Source: Alistipes muris
GTDB lineage: Bacteria; Bacteroidota; Bacteroidia; Bacteroidales; Rikenellaceae
Reading direction: 5' to 3'
Assembly: GCF_943193205.1 (NCBI RefSeq)
Contig: NZ_CALPDD010000001.1
Coordinates: 62,001-126,000, forward strand
Length of the DNA: 64,000 bases
Made by a program: the position numbers and the translations under genes. Below the pieces are notes generated by a model. It was not told the DNA's origin. It made no database searches and was given only the letters and a program-made list of their open reading frames with translations. Shown here one piece after another: positions 56,987 to 64,000 of this stretch (position 1 is its first letter; every line of letters starts with the position of its first letter).

Positions 56987-58081
56987 ATGGCAGAGAAAGA
57001 GGTGAAGTTGATGAAGGGCAACGAGGTGATTGCCCATGCCGCCATCCGTTACGGCTGCGACGGTTATTTCGGTTACCCCATTACGCCGCAGTCCGAGGTG
57101 ATGGAGACTTTGATGGAGTTGAAGCCTTGGGAGACCACCGGCATGGTCGTCTTGCAGGCCGAGTCCGAGATTTCGTCCATCAATATGGTCTACGGCGGTG
57201 CTTCGACCGGTAAGCGCGTCATGACATCGTCGTCCAGCCCCGGTATTTCGTTGATGGCCGAGGGTATCAGTTATCTGGCAGGCGCCGAGTTGCCGTGCCT
57301 GATCATCAATTGCCAGCGCGGCGGGCCCGGTTTGGGTACCATTCAGCCGTCGCAGGGCGATTACTTCCAGGCCGTCAAGGGCGGCGGCCACGGCGATTAC
57401 AAGTTGATCGTCTTCGCGCCCAATTCCGTGCAGGAGATGCACGACCATGTCGCCGAGGCGTTCGACCTCGCGTTCAAGTACCGCAATCCCGCCATGATTC
57501 TCGCCGACGGCGCCATCGGGCAGATGATGGAGAAGGTCGTTCTCGCGCCGCAGCGTCCCCGCAAGACCGACGAAGAACTGAAAGCCGAGTGCGACGCCTG
57601 GGCCGCCATGGGCAAGCCGTCGGGCCGCGGGCGCAACGTCGTCACGTCGCTCGAATTGCAGTCCGAGAAGATGGAGATCATCAACCAGCGTTTGCAGGCC
57701 AAGTACAAGGCTTTGGAGGAGAACGAGGTGCGTTTCGAGGCCGTCGGGTGCGACGATGCCGATTACGTCATCGTCGCTTTCGGTTCGTCGGCCCGCATCT
57801 GTTCCGCCACCGTCGAAATGGCGCGTGCCGAGGGTTTGAAGGTCGGGCTTCTGCGCCCCATTACCCTCTACCCGTTTCCCTCGAAGCAGATCGCCGATTT
57901 GGCCGTGCGCGGGGTCAAAGGGTTCCTCTCCGCCGAGCTCAACGCCGGGCAGATGGTCGAGGACGTGCGGCTGGCCGTCAACGGCAAGGCTCCGGTCGAG
58001 CACTACGGCCGTCAGGGCGGTATGTTGTTCAACCCCGACGAGGTGCTCGCGGCGCTCAAGGATAAATTGATTAAAAAGTAA
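56987..58081 (+). CDS. 2-oxoacid:ferredoxin oxidoreductase alpha subunit (VorB/KorA-like)
   Basis: The large subunit of a CoA-dependent 2-oxoacid oxidoreductase, which couples decarboxylation to ferredoxin reduction. The 364-residue protein has the pyrimidine-binding domain ('YFGYPITPQSEVME', 'LQAESEISSINMVYGGASTG', 'TSSSSPGISLMAEGISYL') and the transketolase C-domain. It starts 4 bp after the ferredoxin stop. Related to annotated 3-methyl-2-oxobutanoate dehydrogenase VorB and KorA proteins. Confidence 0.94.
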   Translation: MAEKEVKLMKGNEVIAHAAIRYGCDGYFGYPITPQSEVMETLMELKPWETTGMVVLQAESEISSINMVYGGASTGKRVMTSSSSPGISLMAEGISYLAGAELPCLIINCQRGGPGLGTIQPSQGDYFQAVKGGGHGDYKLIVFAPNSVQEMHDHVAEAFDLAFKYRNPAMILADGAIGQMMEKVVLAPQRPRKTDEELKAECDAWAAMGKPSGRGRNVVTSLELQSEKMEIINQRLQAKYKALEENEVRFEAVGCDDADYVIVAFGSSARICSATVEMARAEGLKVGLLRPITLYPFPSKQIADLAVRGVKGFLSAELNAGQMVEDVRLAVNGKAPVEHYGRQGGMLFNPDEVLAALKDKLIKK

Positions 58082-58086
58082 AGACC

Positions 58087-58848
58087 ATGGCAGAGGTTGA
58101 AATCAAACAGGAGAATCTGGTTTACGCCAAGCCGGAGCTTATAACCGACAACGTCATGCACTATTGCCCCGGTTGCAGCCACGGCACCGTGCATAAGCTC
58201 GTCGCCGAGGTCATCGCCGAGTTAGGGTTGGCCGACAGGACCGTGGGCGTGTCGCCCGTGGGGTGTTCGGTGTTCGCTTACAATTATATCGACGTCGATT
58301 GGATCGAGGCGGCTCACGGCCGTGCGTTGGCCGTCGCTACGGCCGTCAAGCGGCTCAAGCCCGGGACGATGGTCTTCACCTACCAGGGCGACGGCGATCT
58401 TTCGGCCATCGGTACGGCCGAATCCATCCACGCCGCGGCCCGCGGCGAGAACGTCGTGGCTATCTATATCAACAACGCCATTTACGGCATGACGGGCGGG
58501 CAGATGGCTCCCACTACCCTCTTGGGTATGAAGACCGCCACTACGCCCTACGGTCGTGACCCGCGGCTCAACGGCTATCCCTACAAGATCGCCGAAATGA
58601 TGGCCCACCTCGACGGTGCCACTTACATCACCCGCCAGAGCGTCCATAAGCCCGCCAACGTCCGTAAGTGCAAGGCCGCCATCAAAAAGGCTTTCCAGCG
58701 TTCGATGGACGGCAAGGGTTTTTCGCTCGTCGAGGTCGTTTCGACCTGCAACAGCGGGTGGAAGCTCTCGCCCGTGGCGTCGAACGAGTGGTTGGAGCAG
58801 AACATGTTGCCGTTCTATCCGCTGGGCGACATCAAAGTGGTTGAATAA
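58087..58848 (+). CDS. 2-oxoacid:ferredoxin oxidoreductase beta subunit (TPP-binding)
   Basis: A 253-residue TPP-binding subunit. 'CPGCSHGTVHKLVAEVI' is the conserved Cys-containing start, and the TPP/Mg motif is 'GDGDLSAIGTAESIHAAARG' followed by 'IYINNAIYGMTGGQM'. It matches KorB/VorA-type subunits. It lies 5 bp after the alpha subunit gene and forms the active site with it. Confidence 0.95.
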   Translation: MAEVEIKQENLVYAKPELITDNVMHYCPGCSHGTVHKLVAEVIAELGLADRTVGVSPVGCSVFAYNYIDVDWIEAAHGRALAVATAVKRLKPGTMVFTYQGDGDLSAIGTAESIHAAARGENVVAIYINNAIYGMTGGQMAPTTLLGMKTATTPYGRDPRLNGYPYKIAEMMAHLDGATYITRQSVHKPANVRKCKAAIKKAFQRSMDGKGFSLVEVVSTCNSGWKLSPVASNEWLEQNMLPFYPLGDIKVVE

Positions 58849-58862
58849 GAGCGCAGACGATT

Positions 58863-59408
58863 ATGAAAGAGACATTGATTATAGCAGGCTTCGGAGGACA
58901 GGGCGTCCTTTCGATGGGTAAGATTCTCGCTTATTCGGGCGTGATGCAGGACTTCGAGGTGACATGGATGCCTTCCTACGGGCCCGAGATGCGCGGCGGT
59001 ACGGCCAACGTCACGGTCATCCTCTCCGACCGCAAGATTTCGTCGCCCATCGCCCACGAGTTCGACACGGCCATCATCCTCAATCAGCAGTCGATGGAGA
59101 AGTTCGAGCCGATGGTCAGGCCCGGCGGCGTGTTGATTTACGATACCAACGGCATTACGCGCCACCCCGTCCGCGACGACATTTCGGTCTTCGCCATCGA
59201 CGCCACGGCCGAGTGCGCACGGCTCGGGCAGGCCAAGTTGTTCAACACGATGATTTTGGGCGGTTACCTCAAGGTCCGGCCCGTCGTCGAGATGCAGAAC
59301 GTCATGATCGGGCTCAAGAAGTCGTTGCCCGAGCGCGCTTGGAAAATGTTGCCCGACAACGAAAAGGCCATCATCCACGGCGGCCAGATCATCCGCAAAA
59401 TCCGGTAG
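58863..59408 (+). CDS. 2-oxoacid:ferredoxin oxidoreductase gamma subunit
   Basis: A 181-residue gamma subunit of the pyruvate ferredoxin/flavodoxin family, with 'IAGFGGQGVLSMGKILAYSG' at 6-25, 'PSYGPEMRGGTANV' and 'ILNQQSMEKFEP'. It binds the other subunits and CoA region. It is the last gene of the operon, with a terminator 24 bp after its stop. Confidence 0.94.
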   Translation: MKETLIIAGFGGQGVLSMGKILAYSGVMQDFEVTWMPSYGPEMRGGTANVTVILSDRKISSPIAHEFDTAIILNQQSMEKFEPMVRPGGVLIYDTNGITRHPVRDDISVFAIDATAECARLGQAKLFNTMILGGYLKVRPVVEMQNVMIGLKKSLPERAWKMLPDNEKAIIHGGQIIRKIR

Positions 59409-59431
59409 TTCGGTCGGGCGTTTGCCATTCG

Positions 59432-59461
59432 GACCTCACCTTTCGGGTGGGGTCTTTTTTT
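59432..59461 (+). terminator. Terminator of the 2-oxoacid oxidoreductase operon
   Basis: A 9-bp stem GACCTCACC/GGTGGGGTC (one wobble), loop TTTCG, then seven T. Confidence 0.8.
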
Positions 59462-59493
59462 GCAGATTGCCTGCCGTTCCGGGTTTCCCTCCC

Positions 59494-59648
59494 TTGTCAT
59501 TCTGCCCCCAGTCTCTTTGTCATTCTGAGCGTCAGCAAACCCACGTCCTGTCATTCTGAGGAGGGCGTTGCCCGACGAAGAATCTAAATTTGTAGCAATG
59601 TCATTGCGAGCGAGAGCAACGAGCGTGGCAATCTCTCGGTAGGTCGTA
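59494..59648 (+). repeat. Composite dispersed repeat block
   Basis: Three GTCATTCTG units, the last running into GACGAAGAATCT (59549-59585), then GTCATTGCGAGCGAGAGCAA leading to GCGTGGCAATCT (59600-59634) and GTCGTAAC. Same order of units as the block at 55101-55259. Confidence 0.65.
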
Positions 59649-59721
59649 ACCTCCCGGGCTATATGACATGGTCCTTATTCACTATTCGTTGTTAATTATT
59701 CATCTTTTTTGCCTTTTCCTC

Positions 59722-59752
59722 TTGACAAACGCTTTTTCAGGTTGTATATTTG
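59722..59752 (+). promoter_or_regulatory. Orphan promoter-like sequence
   Basis: TTG (59722-59724), 20 bp, TATATTTG (59745-59752). No open frame follows within 250 bp on this strand, so it could drive a non-coding RNA or be chance. Confidence 0.35.
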
Positions 59753-60028
59753 TCTCGTCCCCGCGGTTTTGCGTATCGTCGTCAGCGCGCTTGATTCTTT
59801 GAATACGACGATAGCGGTGCACAGCAGCGCAATTTCCGTCCGGGTCGATTGTTTTTCCGCAATTTTTCCCAGTCGGCGCCGATTCTTTTTTCGCTTTCCC
59901 GTTTTTCCTTTCCGGTCGTGTCTTCCATTTTCCGACGTTTTCACCTCTTCAGGATGCGTTATGGATATATGGTCCGACAGATGCTCAATTGCCCGCCTTA
60001 TGAGGTGAGGCCGGCAGCCTCGGAATTA

Positions 60029-60059
60029 GTCTCCCGGTGTGCTTCGTGCACCGGGGGAC
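60029..60059 (+). terminator. Hairpin, possible terminator
   Basis: An 11-bp stem (GTCTCCCGGTG with CACCGGGGGAC, one wobble) and a loop containing TTCG. Only a weak T-rich tail follows. It could end a transcript from the orphan promoter. Confidence 0.4.
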
Positions 60060-60157
60060 TTCTTGCGTCCATACTTCGCTTTGCTCATAGAAGCCCTGCC
60101 GTATAAAAAAAGAGGGCCCTGCAAAGGTCCTCTTTTTCGTCGTCCGAAGCGGTTGCG

Positions 60158-60769
60158 TTATTCCACCGCTGCGCATTCGTTGACGAATTCTTCGGCGATT
60201 CGCGTGAGCAGTTCGTCGGTCTTCTTTTCGCCTGCCAGGATGGTTTCCAGCATCTTGCGGATTTTCTTCTCGGGCAGGTAGGCCGCCAGCGCACGCAGCG
60301 TGCCGTAGGTCGCGATTTCGTAGTGCTCCACTTTCTGGGCGGCAAGAATCAGCCCCGCGTCGCGCACGAAGCTGTTTTTCTGCGTGTCCGAAATCATGCC
60401 GTCGGCTTCTTCCAGCAGTCCTGCCATCGCTTCGCAGCGTTTGGTCTCGGGTTTCTCGCCCATCAGGCCGAAAATCGTCTCCAGTTCGGCGATTTGCTTG
60501 TCGCCTTCGTTGTAGTGTTTCTCGAACGCGTCGCGCAGCTTGGGGCTCGTCGCGGCCTTGCTCATCTTCTTCAGTCCTTTCTTCAGGTGTTTCTCGGCCC
60601 AGTAGATGTCCTTGAGCTGGTCGACGAAAAAGCAGTGGAATTCGGTCTGCGCCGGGCTCGTCCACTTGTCCGTCGTCTTGTTACCCGGCATGCGGTAGCC
60701 TTCTTCGGTCGTTTTGTTGCCGGTCGTCGTTTTCGTGTTCGGCATCGTCTTGGTGTTGTCCGTTTTCAT
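60158..60769 (-). CDS. DUF892/YciE-type ferritin-like protein
   Basis: A 203-residue protein. Residues about 1-38 are a polar, Thr/Lys-rich tail; the rest is the YciE-like four-helix bundle: 'FFVDQLKDIYWAEKHLKKGL', 'HYNEGDKQIAELETIF', 'EEADGMISDTQK' and 'KVEHYEIATYGTLRALAAYL'. Glu/His residues in these helices form the di-iron site of this family. Usually induced by stress; the divergent peroxiredoxin suggests an oxidative-stress role. The ATG at 60769 opens the frame; a start at residue 27 (MPGNKTT) would remove most of the tail. Confidence 0.88.
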   Translation of the reverse strand: MKTDNTKTMPNTKTTTGNKTTEEGYRMPGNKTTDKWTSPAQTEFHCFFVDQLKDIYWAEKHLKKGLKKMSKAATSPKLRDAFEKHYNEGDKQIAELETIFGLMGEKPETKRCEAMAGLLEEADGMISDTQKNSFVRDAGLILAAQKVEHYEIATYGTLRALAAYLPEKKIRKMLETILAGEKKTDELLTRIAEEFVNECAAVE

Positions 60770-60891
60770 GGTCTTGTTTTTTTAGGATTTGACCGTTTCG
60801 CGGCAAATTGCATACCACAAACGAGCCGATGCGGGTGCCGTTCGGACAGGCACCGTATTTGCAGAGCGGGAAACACCTAAATTTTCAGACT

Positions 60892-61599
60892 ATGGACAAT
60901 CAAACCTACATGATGCCTCTGATCGGCGACAAGGCCCCGTCGTTCGAGGCCGAGACCACGCAGGGCAAAATCCGTTTTCCGGAGGATTTCAAGGGCCAGT
61001 GGGTCATCCTGTTCAGCCATCCGTCGGATTTCACCCCCATCTGTACGTCGGAGTTCGTGATGTTCGGTGCCATGCAGGCGGAGTTCGAGGCGCTCAACTG
61101 CCGGTTGGTCGGGCTCTCGGTCGGCACCAACGCCAGCCACATCGCCTGGCTGCGTTCCATCCACGAGCGCATCGAGTTCAAGGGGCACAAGCGCGTCGAG
61201 CTCAATTTCCCGCTCGTCGCCGACATGTCGATGGAGGTGGCCCGCAAATACGGCATGATTCAGACCGGGGTCTCCACTACGGCGGCCGTGCGGGCGGTTT
61301 TCTTCATCGACCCGACGGCTACGATTCGCGCCGTCATTTATTATCCCATGCAGCTCGGGCGTAATTTCGACGAGCTCAAGCGCGTGCTCGTGGGGTTGCA
61401 GACCATCGACAAGTACCACGTGGCTCTGCCTGCCGATTGGCGGCCCGGCGACGACATCATCGTGCCCGCTCCCACCACCTACGACGGGACCGACAAGTCG
61501 GCCGAGGGGATGAAGTGTTACGATTGGTATTTCTGTACCAAGCCTCTGGCGATGGACAAGGCGGACAAAGAGAAGTCCAAGGCTTACGAAAAGGCGTAA
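60892..61599 (+). CDS. Peroxiredoxin (Prx6/AhpC-like)
   Basis: A 235-residue peroxiredoxin. The active-site block 'FSHPSDFTPICTSEF' puts the peroxidatic Cys at residue 51; 'NFPLVADMSMEVARKYGM', 'AVRAVFFIDP' and 'WRPGDDIIVPAP' match the archaeal/Prx6-type long form. Two further Cys near the end ('MKCYDWYFCTKPL') could act in resolution. The ATG at 60892 fits the family; the frame upstream to 60808 is not supported. Divergent from the DUF892 gene, sharing 120 bp of regulatory DNA. Confidence 0.93.
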   Translation: MDNQTYMMPLIGDKAPSFEAETTQGKIRFPEDFKGQWVILFSHPSDFTPICTSEFVMFGAMQAEFEALNCRLVGLSVGTNASHIAWLRSIHERIEFKGHKRVELNFPLVADMSMEVARKYGMIQTGVSTTAAVRAVFFIDPTATIRAVIYYPMQLGRNFDELKRVLVGLQTIDKYHVALPADWRPGDDIIVPAPTTYDGTDKSAEGMKCYDWYFCTKPLAMDKADKEKSKAYEKA

Positions 61600-61622
61600 A
61601 TAATGGGATGTTCGCCCTACCG

Positions 61623-61656
61623 AAAAGCCCGTTCCGGCAAAGGAACGGGCTTTTTT
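61623..61656 (+). terminator. Rho-independent terminator of the peroxiredoxin gene
   Basis: A 13-bp perfect stem AAAAGCCCGTTCC with its complement, a 6-nt loop, and a T run. Confidence 0.85.
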
Positions 61657-61667
61657 CGTTGTGAATT

Positions 61668-61693
61668 GTCATTCTGAGCGCAGCGAAGAATTT
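61668..61693 (+). repeat. Dispersed GTCATTCTGAGCG-type repeat
   Basis: GTCATTCTGAGCGCAGCGAA followed by GAATTT, just after the peroxiredoxin terminator and 10 bp before the fmt stop codon. Confidence 0.55.
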
Positions 61694-61702
61694 ATGTGCG
61701 GC

Positions 61703-62674
61703 TTATTCGCCGAAGCGGTATTGCAGTACGTCGCGCCAGCCTAAAAGCAGGTCGCGGACGGGCAGGCGTTTCTTGCCTGCTATCTGCAATTCTTCCAGCG
61801 CTATCCAGCCGTCGGCGCACGCTGCGCGCACAAAAGTGCGGCAGTCGCTCTCCACGGTTCCGGGGGTTGCGCCGTGGGCCGTTGGCTCGAACCGGGCCTT
61901 GAATATCTTGGCGGTAGTTTCCTCTCCGCCGTCTTCCCGCCGCAGCGTGGTCCACGCCGCCGGATAGGGCGACAGCCCGCGTATGAGGTTGACGATTGCG
62001 CTGCCCTGCTGCGTCCAGTCTATGCGGCAGTCCTCCTTGAATATCTTCGGGGCGGGCCGCAGCGTCGATTCGTCGATGTGCTGCTGTTCGATGGGTGCGA
62101 CGTCGCCCGCGGCGATGCGGTCCACCGTGTCGGTGACGAGCTTCGTCCCGGCGTGCATCAGTTTGTCGTAGAGCGTGCCCACGTTGTCGTCGGGCAGAAT
62201 CGGCATCCGTTCCTGCGCGAGGATGGCCCCCTTGTCGATTTCGTGGTTGAGCAGAAAGGTCGTCACGCCCGTCTCCGTTTCGCCGTTCATGATGGCCCGG
62301 TTGATGGGTGCCGCACCGCGGTATTGCGGCAGCAGCGACGCGTGGAGGTTGAACGTGCCCAGCCGGGGCAGCGCCCACACGCTTTCGGGCAGCATCCGGA
62401 ACGCGATGACGATTCCCAGCTCGGGTTGCCAGGCCTGGAGCGCTTCGAGGAATTCGGGCGCGCGCAGTTTTTCGGGTTGCAGAATCGGCAGCCCCAGTTC
62501 GCGGGCGGCGATCTTTACTTCGCTTTCGTGCAGTTTCTGTCCGCGTCCGGCGGGTTTGTCAGGCGTCGTCACCACCCCTACCACGTTGTAGCCTCCTTCG
62601 ACCAGCGCCCTCAGCGACGGTACGGCGAATTCGGGCGTGCCCATGAAAACGATTCGTATCTGCTTGGAATCCAT
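61703..62674 (-). CDS. fmt: Methionyl-tRNA formyltransferase
   Basis: Formylates initiator Met-tRNA. The 323-residue protein has the formyltransferase N-domain ('RIVFMGTPEFAVPSLRALVEG', 'NLHASLLPQYRGAAPINRAIMNGE' with catalytic Asn/His/Asp positions, 'LNHEIDKGAI') and the OB-like tRNA-binding C-domain ('RALSPYPAAW'-type 'RGLSPYPAAWTTL'). Length is normal. It lies 1 nt after ribBA, so translation is probably linked. Confidence 0.96.
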   Translation of the reverse strand: MDSKQIRIVFMGTPEFAVPSLRALVEGGYNVVGVVTTPDKPAGRGQKLHESEVKIAARELGLPILQPEKLRAPEFLEALQAWQPELGIVIAFRMLPESVWALPRLGTFNLHASLLPQYRGAAPINRAIMNGETETGVTTFLLNHEIDKGAILAQERMPILPDDNVGTLYDKLMHAGTKLVTDTVDRIAAGDVAPIEQQHIDESTLRPAPKIFKEDCRIDWTQQGSAIVNLIRGLSPYPAAWTTLRREDGGEETTAKIFKARFEPTAHGATPGTVESDCRTFVRAACADGWIALEELQIAGKKRLPVRDLLLGWRDVLQYRFGE

Positions 62675-62675
62675 G

Positions 62676-63899
62676 TTATTTCTTGTTGAGCCCCAGCGTG
62701 TGCTGCATGCGCTCCTGCTTGGTCTCCAGATAGTGTTCGTTGTACTTGTTGGGCGCGATGACGATGGGTACGATTTCGTCGATTTGGAGCCCGTAGCCCT
62801 CCAGCCCGGCCCGCTTGAGGGGGTTGTTGGTCATCAGCCGCATGCGCCGGATGCCCAGCTCGCGGATGATGCTCGCCCCCACGCCGTAGTCGCGCTCGTC
62901 GGCCTTGAAGCCCAGGCGCAGATTGGCGTCGACGGTGTCGAGCCCCTCGTCCTGGAGTTTGTAGGCGTGAATCTTGTTGCACAGGCCGATGCCGCGCCCC
63001 TCCTGGTTGAGATAGACGATGGCTCCCTTGCCCTCCTTGTCGATCATCTGCATGGCCCGGTGGAGCTGGTCGCCGCAGTCGCAGCGGTAGGAGCCGAAGA
63101 TGTCGCCCGTGGCGCACGACGAATGGACGCGGATAAGGACCGGTTCATCGTCGGCCCATTCGCCCTTGGTCAGCGCCACGTGCTCCACGCCGTTGGATTT
63201 CTGGCGGAACGGCGTAATCTTGAAGTCGCCCCACTCGGTGGGCAGCGGTACGGTGACCCCTTTTTCGATGAGCGATTCTTCGCGCAGACGGTAAGCGATA
63301 AGCGAAGCTATCGAGATGATTTTCAGCCCGAATTTCCGGGCGATTTCGCGCAGCTGCGGCATCCGTGCCATGGAGCCGTCCTCGTTCATGATTTCGATAA
63401 GCGCTCCGGCGGGTTGCAGGCCGGCCAGCCGTGCCAGGTCGACGGCCGCTTCGGTGTGGCCCGGACGGCGCAGCACCCCTTTCTCGCGGGCCCGCAGCGG
63501 ATTGATATGGCCCGGACGGCCCAGGTCGGCGGGACGCGTGGCGGGGTCGGCAAGCGCGCGGATGGTAGCGGCGCGGTCGTGGATCGACACGCCCGTGGTG
63601 CAGCCGCCGCCCAGGAGGTCGACCGTCACGGTGAACGGCGTGCCCAAGAGCGAGGTGTTGTTCTCCTCCATCATGTTGAGCCCCAACTGCTCGCACCGCT
63701 CCTCGCTCAACGGGGCGCACAGCACGCCGCGTCCCTCCTTGAGCATGAAGTTGACGATTTCGGGCGTGATTTTTTCGGCCGCCACGATGAAGTCGCCTTC
63801 GTTCTCGCGGTCCTCGTCGTCGACGACTATGACGACCTTGCCCGCGCGGAAGTCGTCGATGACCTCCTCTACGCTATTGAGCGTCGTTTGGTTTGCCAT
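62676..63899 (-). CDS. ribBA: Bifunctional 3,4-dihydroxy-2-butanone-4-phosphate synthase / GTP cyclohydrolase II
   Basis: Supplies both starting blocks for riboflavin. The 407-residue protein has the RibB part at 1-200 ('[17 protein letters not shown]' at 25-41, '[27 protein letters not shown]') and the RibA part at about 205-400 with the zinc Cys set in '[20 protein letters not shown]' and 'NQEGRGIGL'. Both active sites look complete, although the DHBP motif 'RPGHTEA' and the '[15 protein letters not shown]' region are the usual catalytic spots. No FMN riboswitch was seen. Overlaps the preceding gene by 26 bp. Confidence 0.96.
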   Translation of the reverse strand: MANQTTLNSVEEVIDDFRAGKVVIVVDDEDRENEGDFIVAAEKITPEIVNFMLKEGRGVLCAPLSEERCEQLGLNMMEENNTSLLGTPFTVTVDLLGGGCTTGVSIHDRAATIRALADPATRPADLGRPGHINPLRAREKGVLRRPGHTEAAVDLARLAGLQPAGALIEIMNEDGSMARMPQLREIARKFGLKIISIASLIAYRLREESLIEKGVTVPLPTEWGDFKITPFRQKSNGVEHVALTKGEWADDEPVLIRVHSSCATGDIFGSYRCDCGDQLHRAMQMIDKEGKGAIVYLNQEGRGIGLCNKIHAYKLQDEGLDTVDANLRLGFKADERDYGVGASIIRELGIRRMRLMTNNPLKRAGLEGYGLQIDEIVPIVIAPNKYNEHYLETKQERMQHTLGLNKK

Positions 63900-64000
63900 G
63901 AAGTTTGAATTTTATCGCGTTCTTGAATTTCAGCAGCCGCGGCTCCGCCTTCTCGCGCAGCGCCTTGAACTTGCCCGCGTACCAGTCGGTGTCGAGCAAA
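63874..64000 (-). CDS. C-terminal end of an unidentified protein (partial)
   Basis: The last 41 codons of a gene entering from the right end of the window, stopping at TAG (63874-63876). The visible part reads like a basic, helical, cytoplasmic tail ('[18 protein letters not shown]'). It overlaps the first codons of ribBA by 26 bp, so it is almost surely the upstream operon partner. In Bacteroidetes that position is often an LptF/LptG-type permease; this identity is only a guess from gene order. Confidence 0.4.
   Translation of the reverse strand, partial: LLDTDWYAGKFKALREKAEPRLLKFKNAIKFKLHGKPNDAQ

Larger units (their letters stand above)
59649..60157. other. Gap without a recognised gene
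   Basis: About 510 bp with no supported gene. It holds a consensus-like promoter on the plus strand (59722-59752), an inverted pair TATCGTCGT/ACGACGATA near 59773-59815, a Lys/Arg-rich minus-strand open frame of 82 codons (59696-59944) that I could not assign, and a stable hairpin (60029-60059). Confidence 0.4.

Noticed and set aside
59696-59944. 82-codon minus-strand frame rich in Lys and Arg
   Set aside because: GTG start, no recognised domain, no clear ribosome-binding site and it overlaps a promoter-like sequence. It may be a gene fragment, but the support is too weak to list it as a gene.
1-64000. tRNA and rRNA genes
   Set aside because: I looked for T-loop (GTTCGAnnCC) and cloverleaf-like arms in intergenic gaps. 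Matches such as the one near 13726 fall inside coding genes and do not fold as tRNA.

Overview
The window looks like chromosomal DNA from a GC-rich member of the Bacteroidales, most like Alistipes/Rikenellaceae. Three things point there. Promoters follow the Bacteroidetes form (TTG or TTTG, 19-20 bp, then TAnnTTTG). The families are typical of the order: DUF5689 and fimbrillin/FISUMP lipoproteins, a SusC remnant, a ferredoxin-dependent 2-oxoacid oxidoreductase, a NadD with a TPR tail and a BlaI/M56 pair. Genes are dense, and operons often join by 1-4 nt overlaps. No rRNA, tRNA, CRISPR array or intact insertion sequence was found.

Layout. 0-4 kb: end of an outer-membrane barrel gene, obg, and on the minus strand serB followed by two DUF5689 lipoproteins. 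4-12.4 kb: mscS-DUF5606, mgsA, an S41 peptidase, a divergent dus/argS pair, an OmpA-like protein and a small conserved protein. 12.4-15.6 kb: znuA-znuC (no permease gene) and a fimbrillin/FISUMP lipoprotein. 15.6-18.3 kb: a decayed stretch with remnants of a SusC receptor and of a metzincin lipoprotein, then an XRE regulator facing an AT-rich region full of TTTACA/TGTAAA palindromes. 18.3-26.2 kb (minus): HIT protein, two small membrane proteins, rsh, recA, bcp, a zinc ribbon, a WYL regulator and dnaA. 26.4-30.6 kb (plus): phosphoglucomutase and the BlaI-M56 signalling pair. 30.7-39.1 kb (minus): a long run dapB-lepB-yigZ-uvrA-M16-DJ1-OMT-mazG. 39.2-47.6 kb: truA, a beta-propeller/metzincin lipoprotein pair, C69 dipeptidase with lpdA, and yggS. 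47.8-52.8 kb (minus): yicC-gmk-nadD-ddl-DUF3109-M23, tightly coupled. 53-59.4 kb (plus): serC-serA-DUF1015 and a korDABC/vorDABC-type operon. 59.4-64 kb: a repeat-rich gap, DUF892 divergent from a peroxiredoxin, then ribBA-fmt.

Most genes are core housekeeping: serine synthesis is represented by serC, serA and serB, and cell-wall, tRNA, repair and stringent-response genes sit in long units. Accessory interest is concentrated at 14-18 kb, 28.3-30.6 kb and 40-43.6 kb. The least explained signals are (i) tandem hairpin repeats that carry a complete Bacteroidetes promoter, seen upstream of mgsA and of the metzincin lipoprotein; (ii) the palindrome field by the XRE gene; (iii) matched operators around the blaI promoter; (iv) a G9 tract in the metzincin signal peptide; and (v) composite dispersed repeats in several intergenic gaps.
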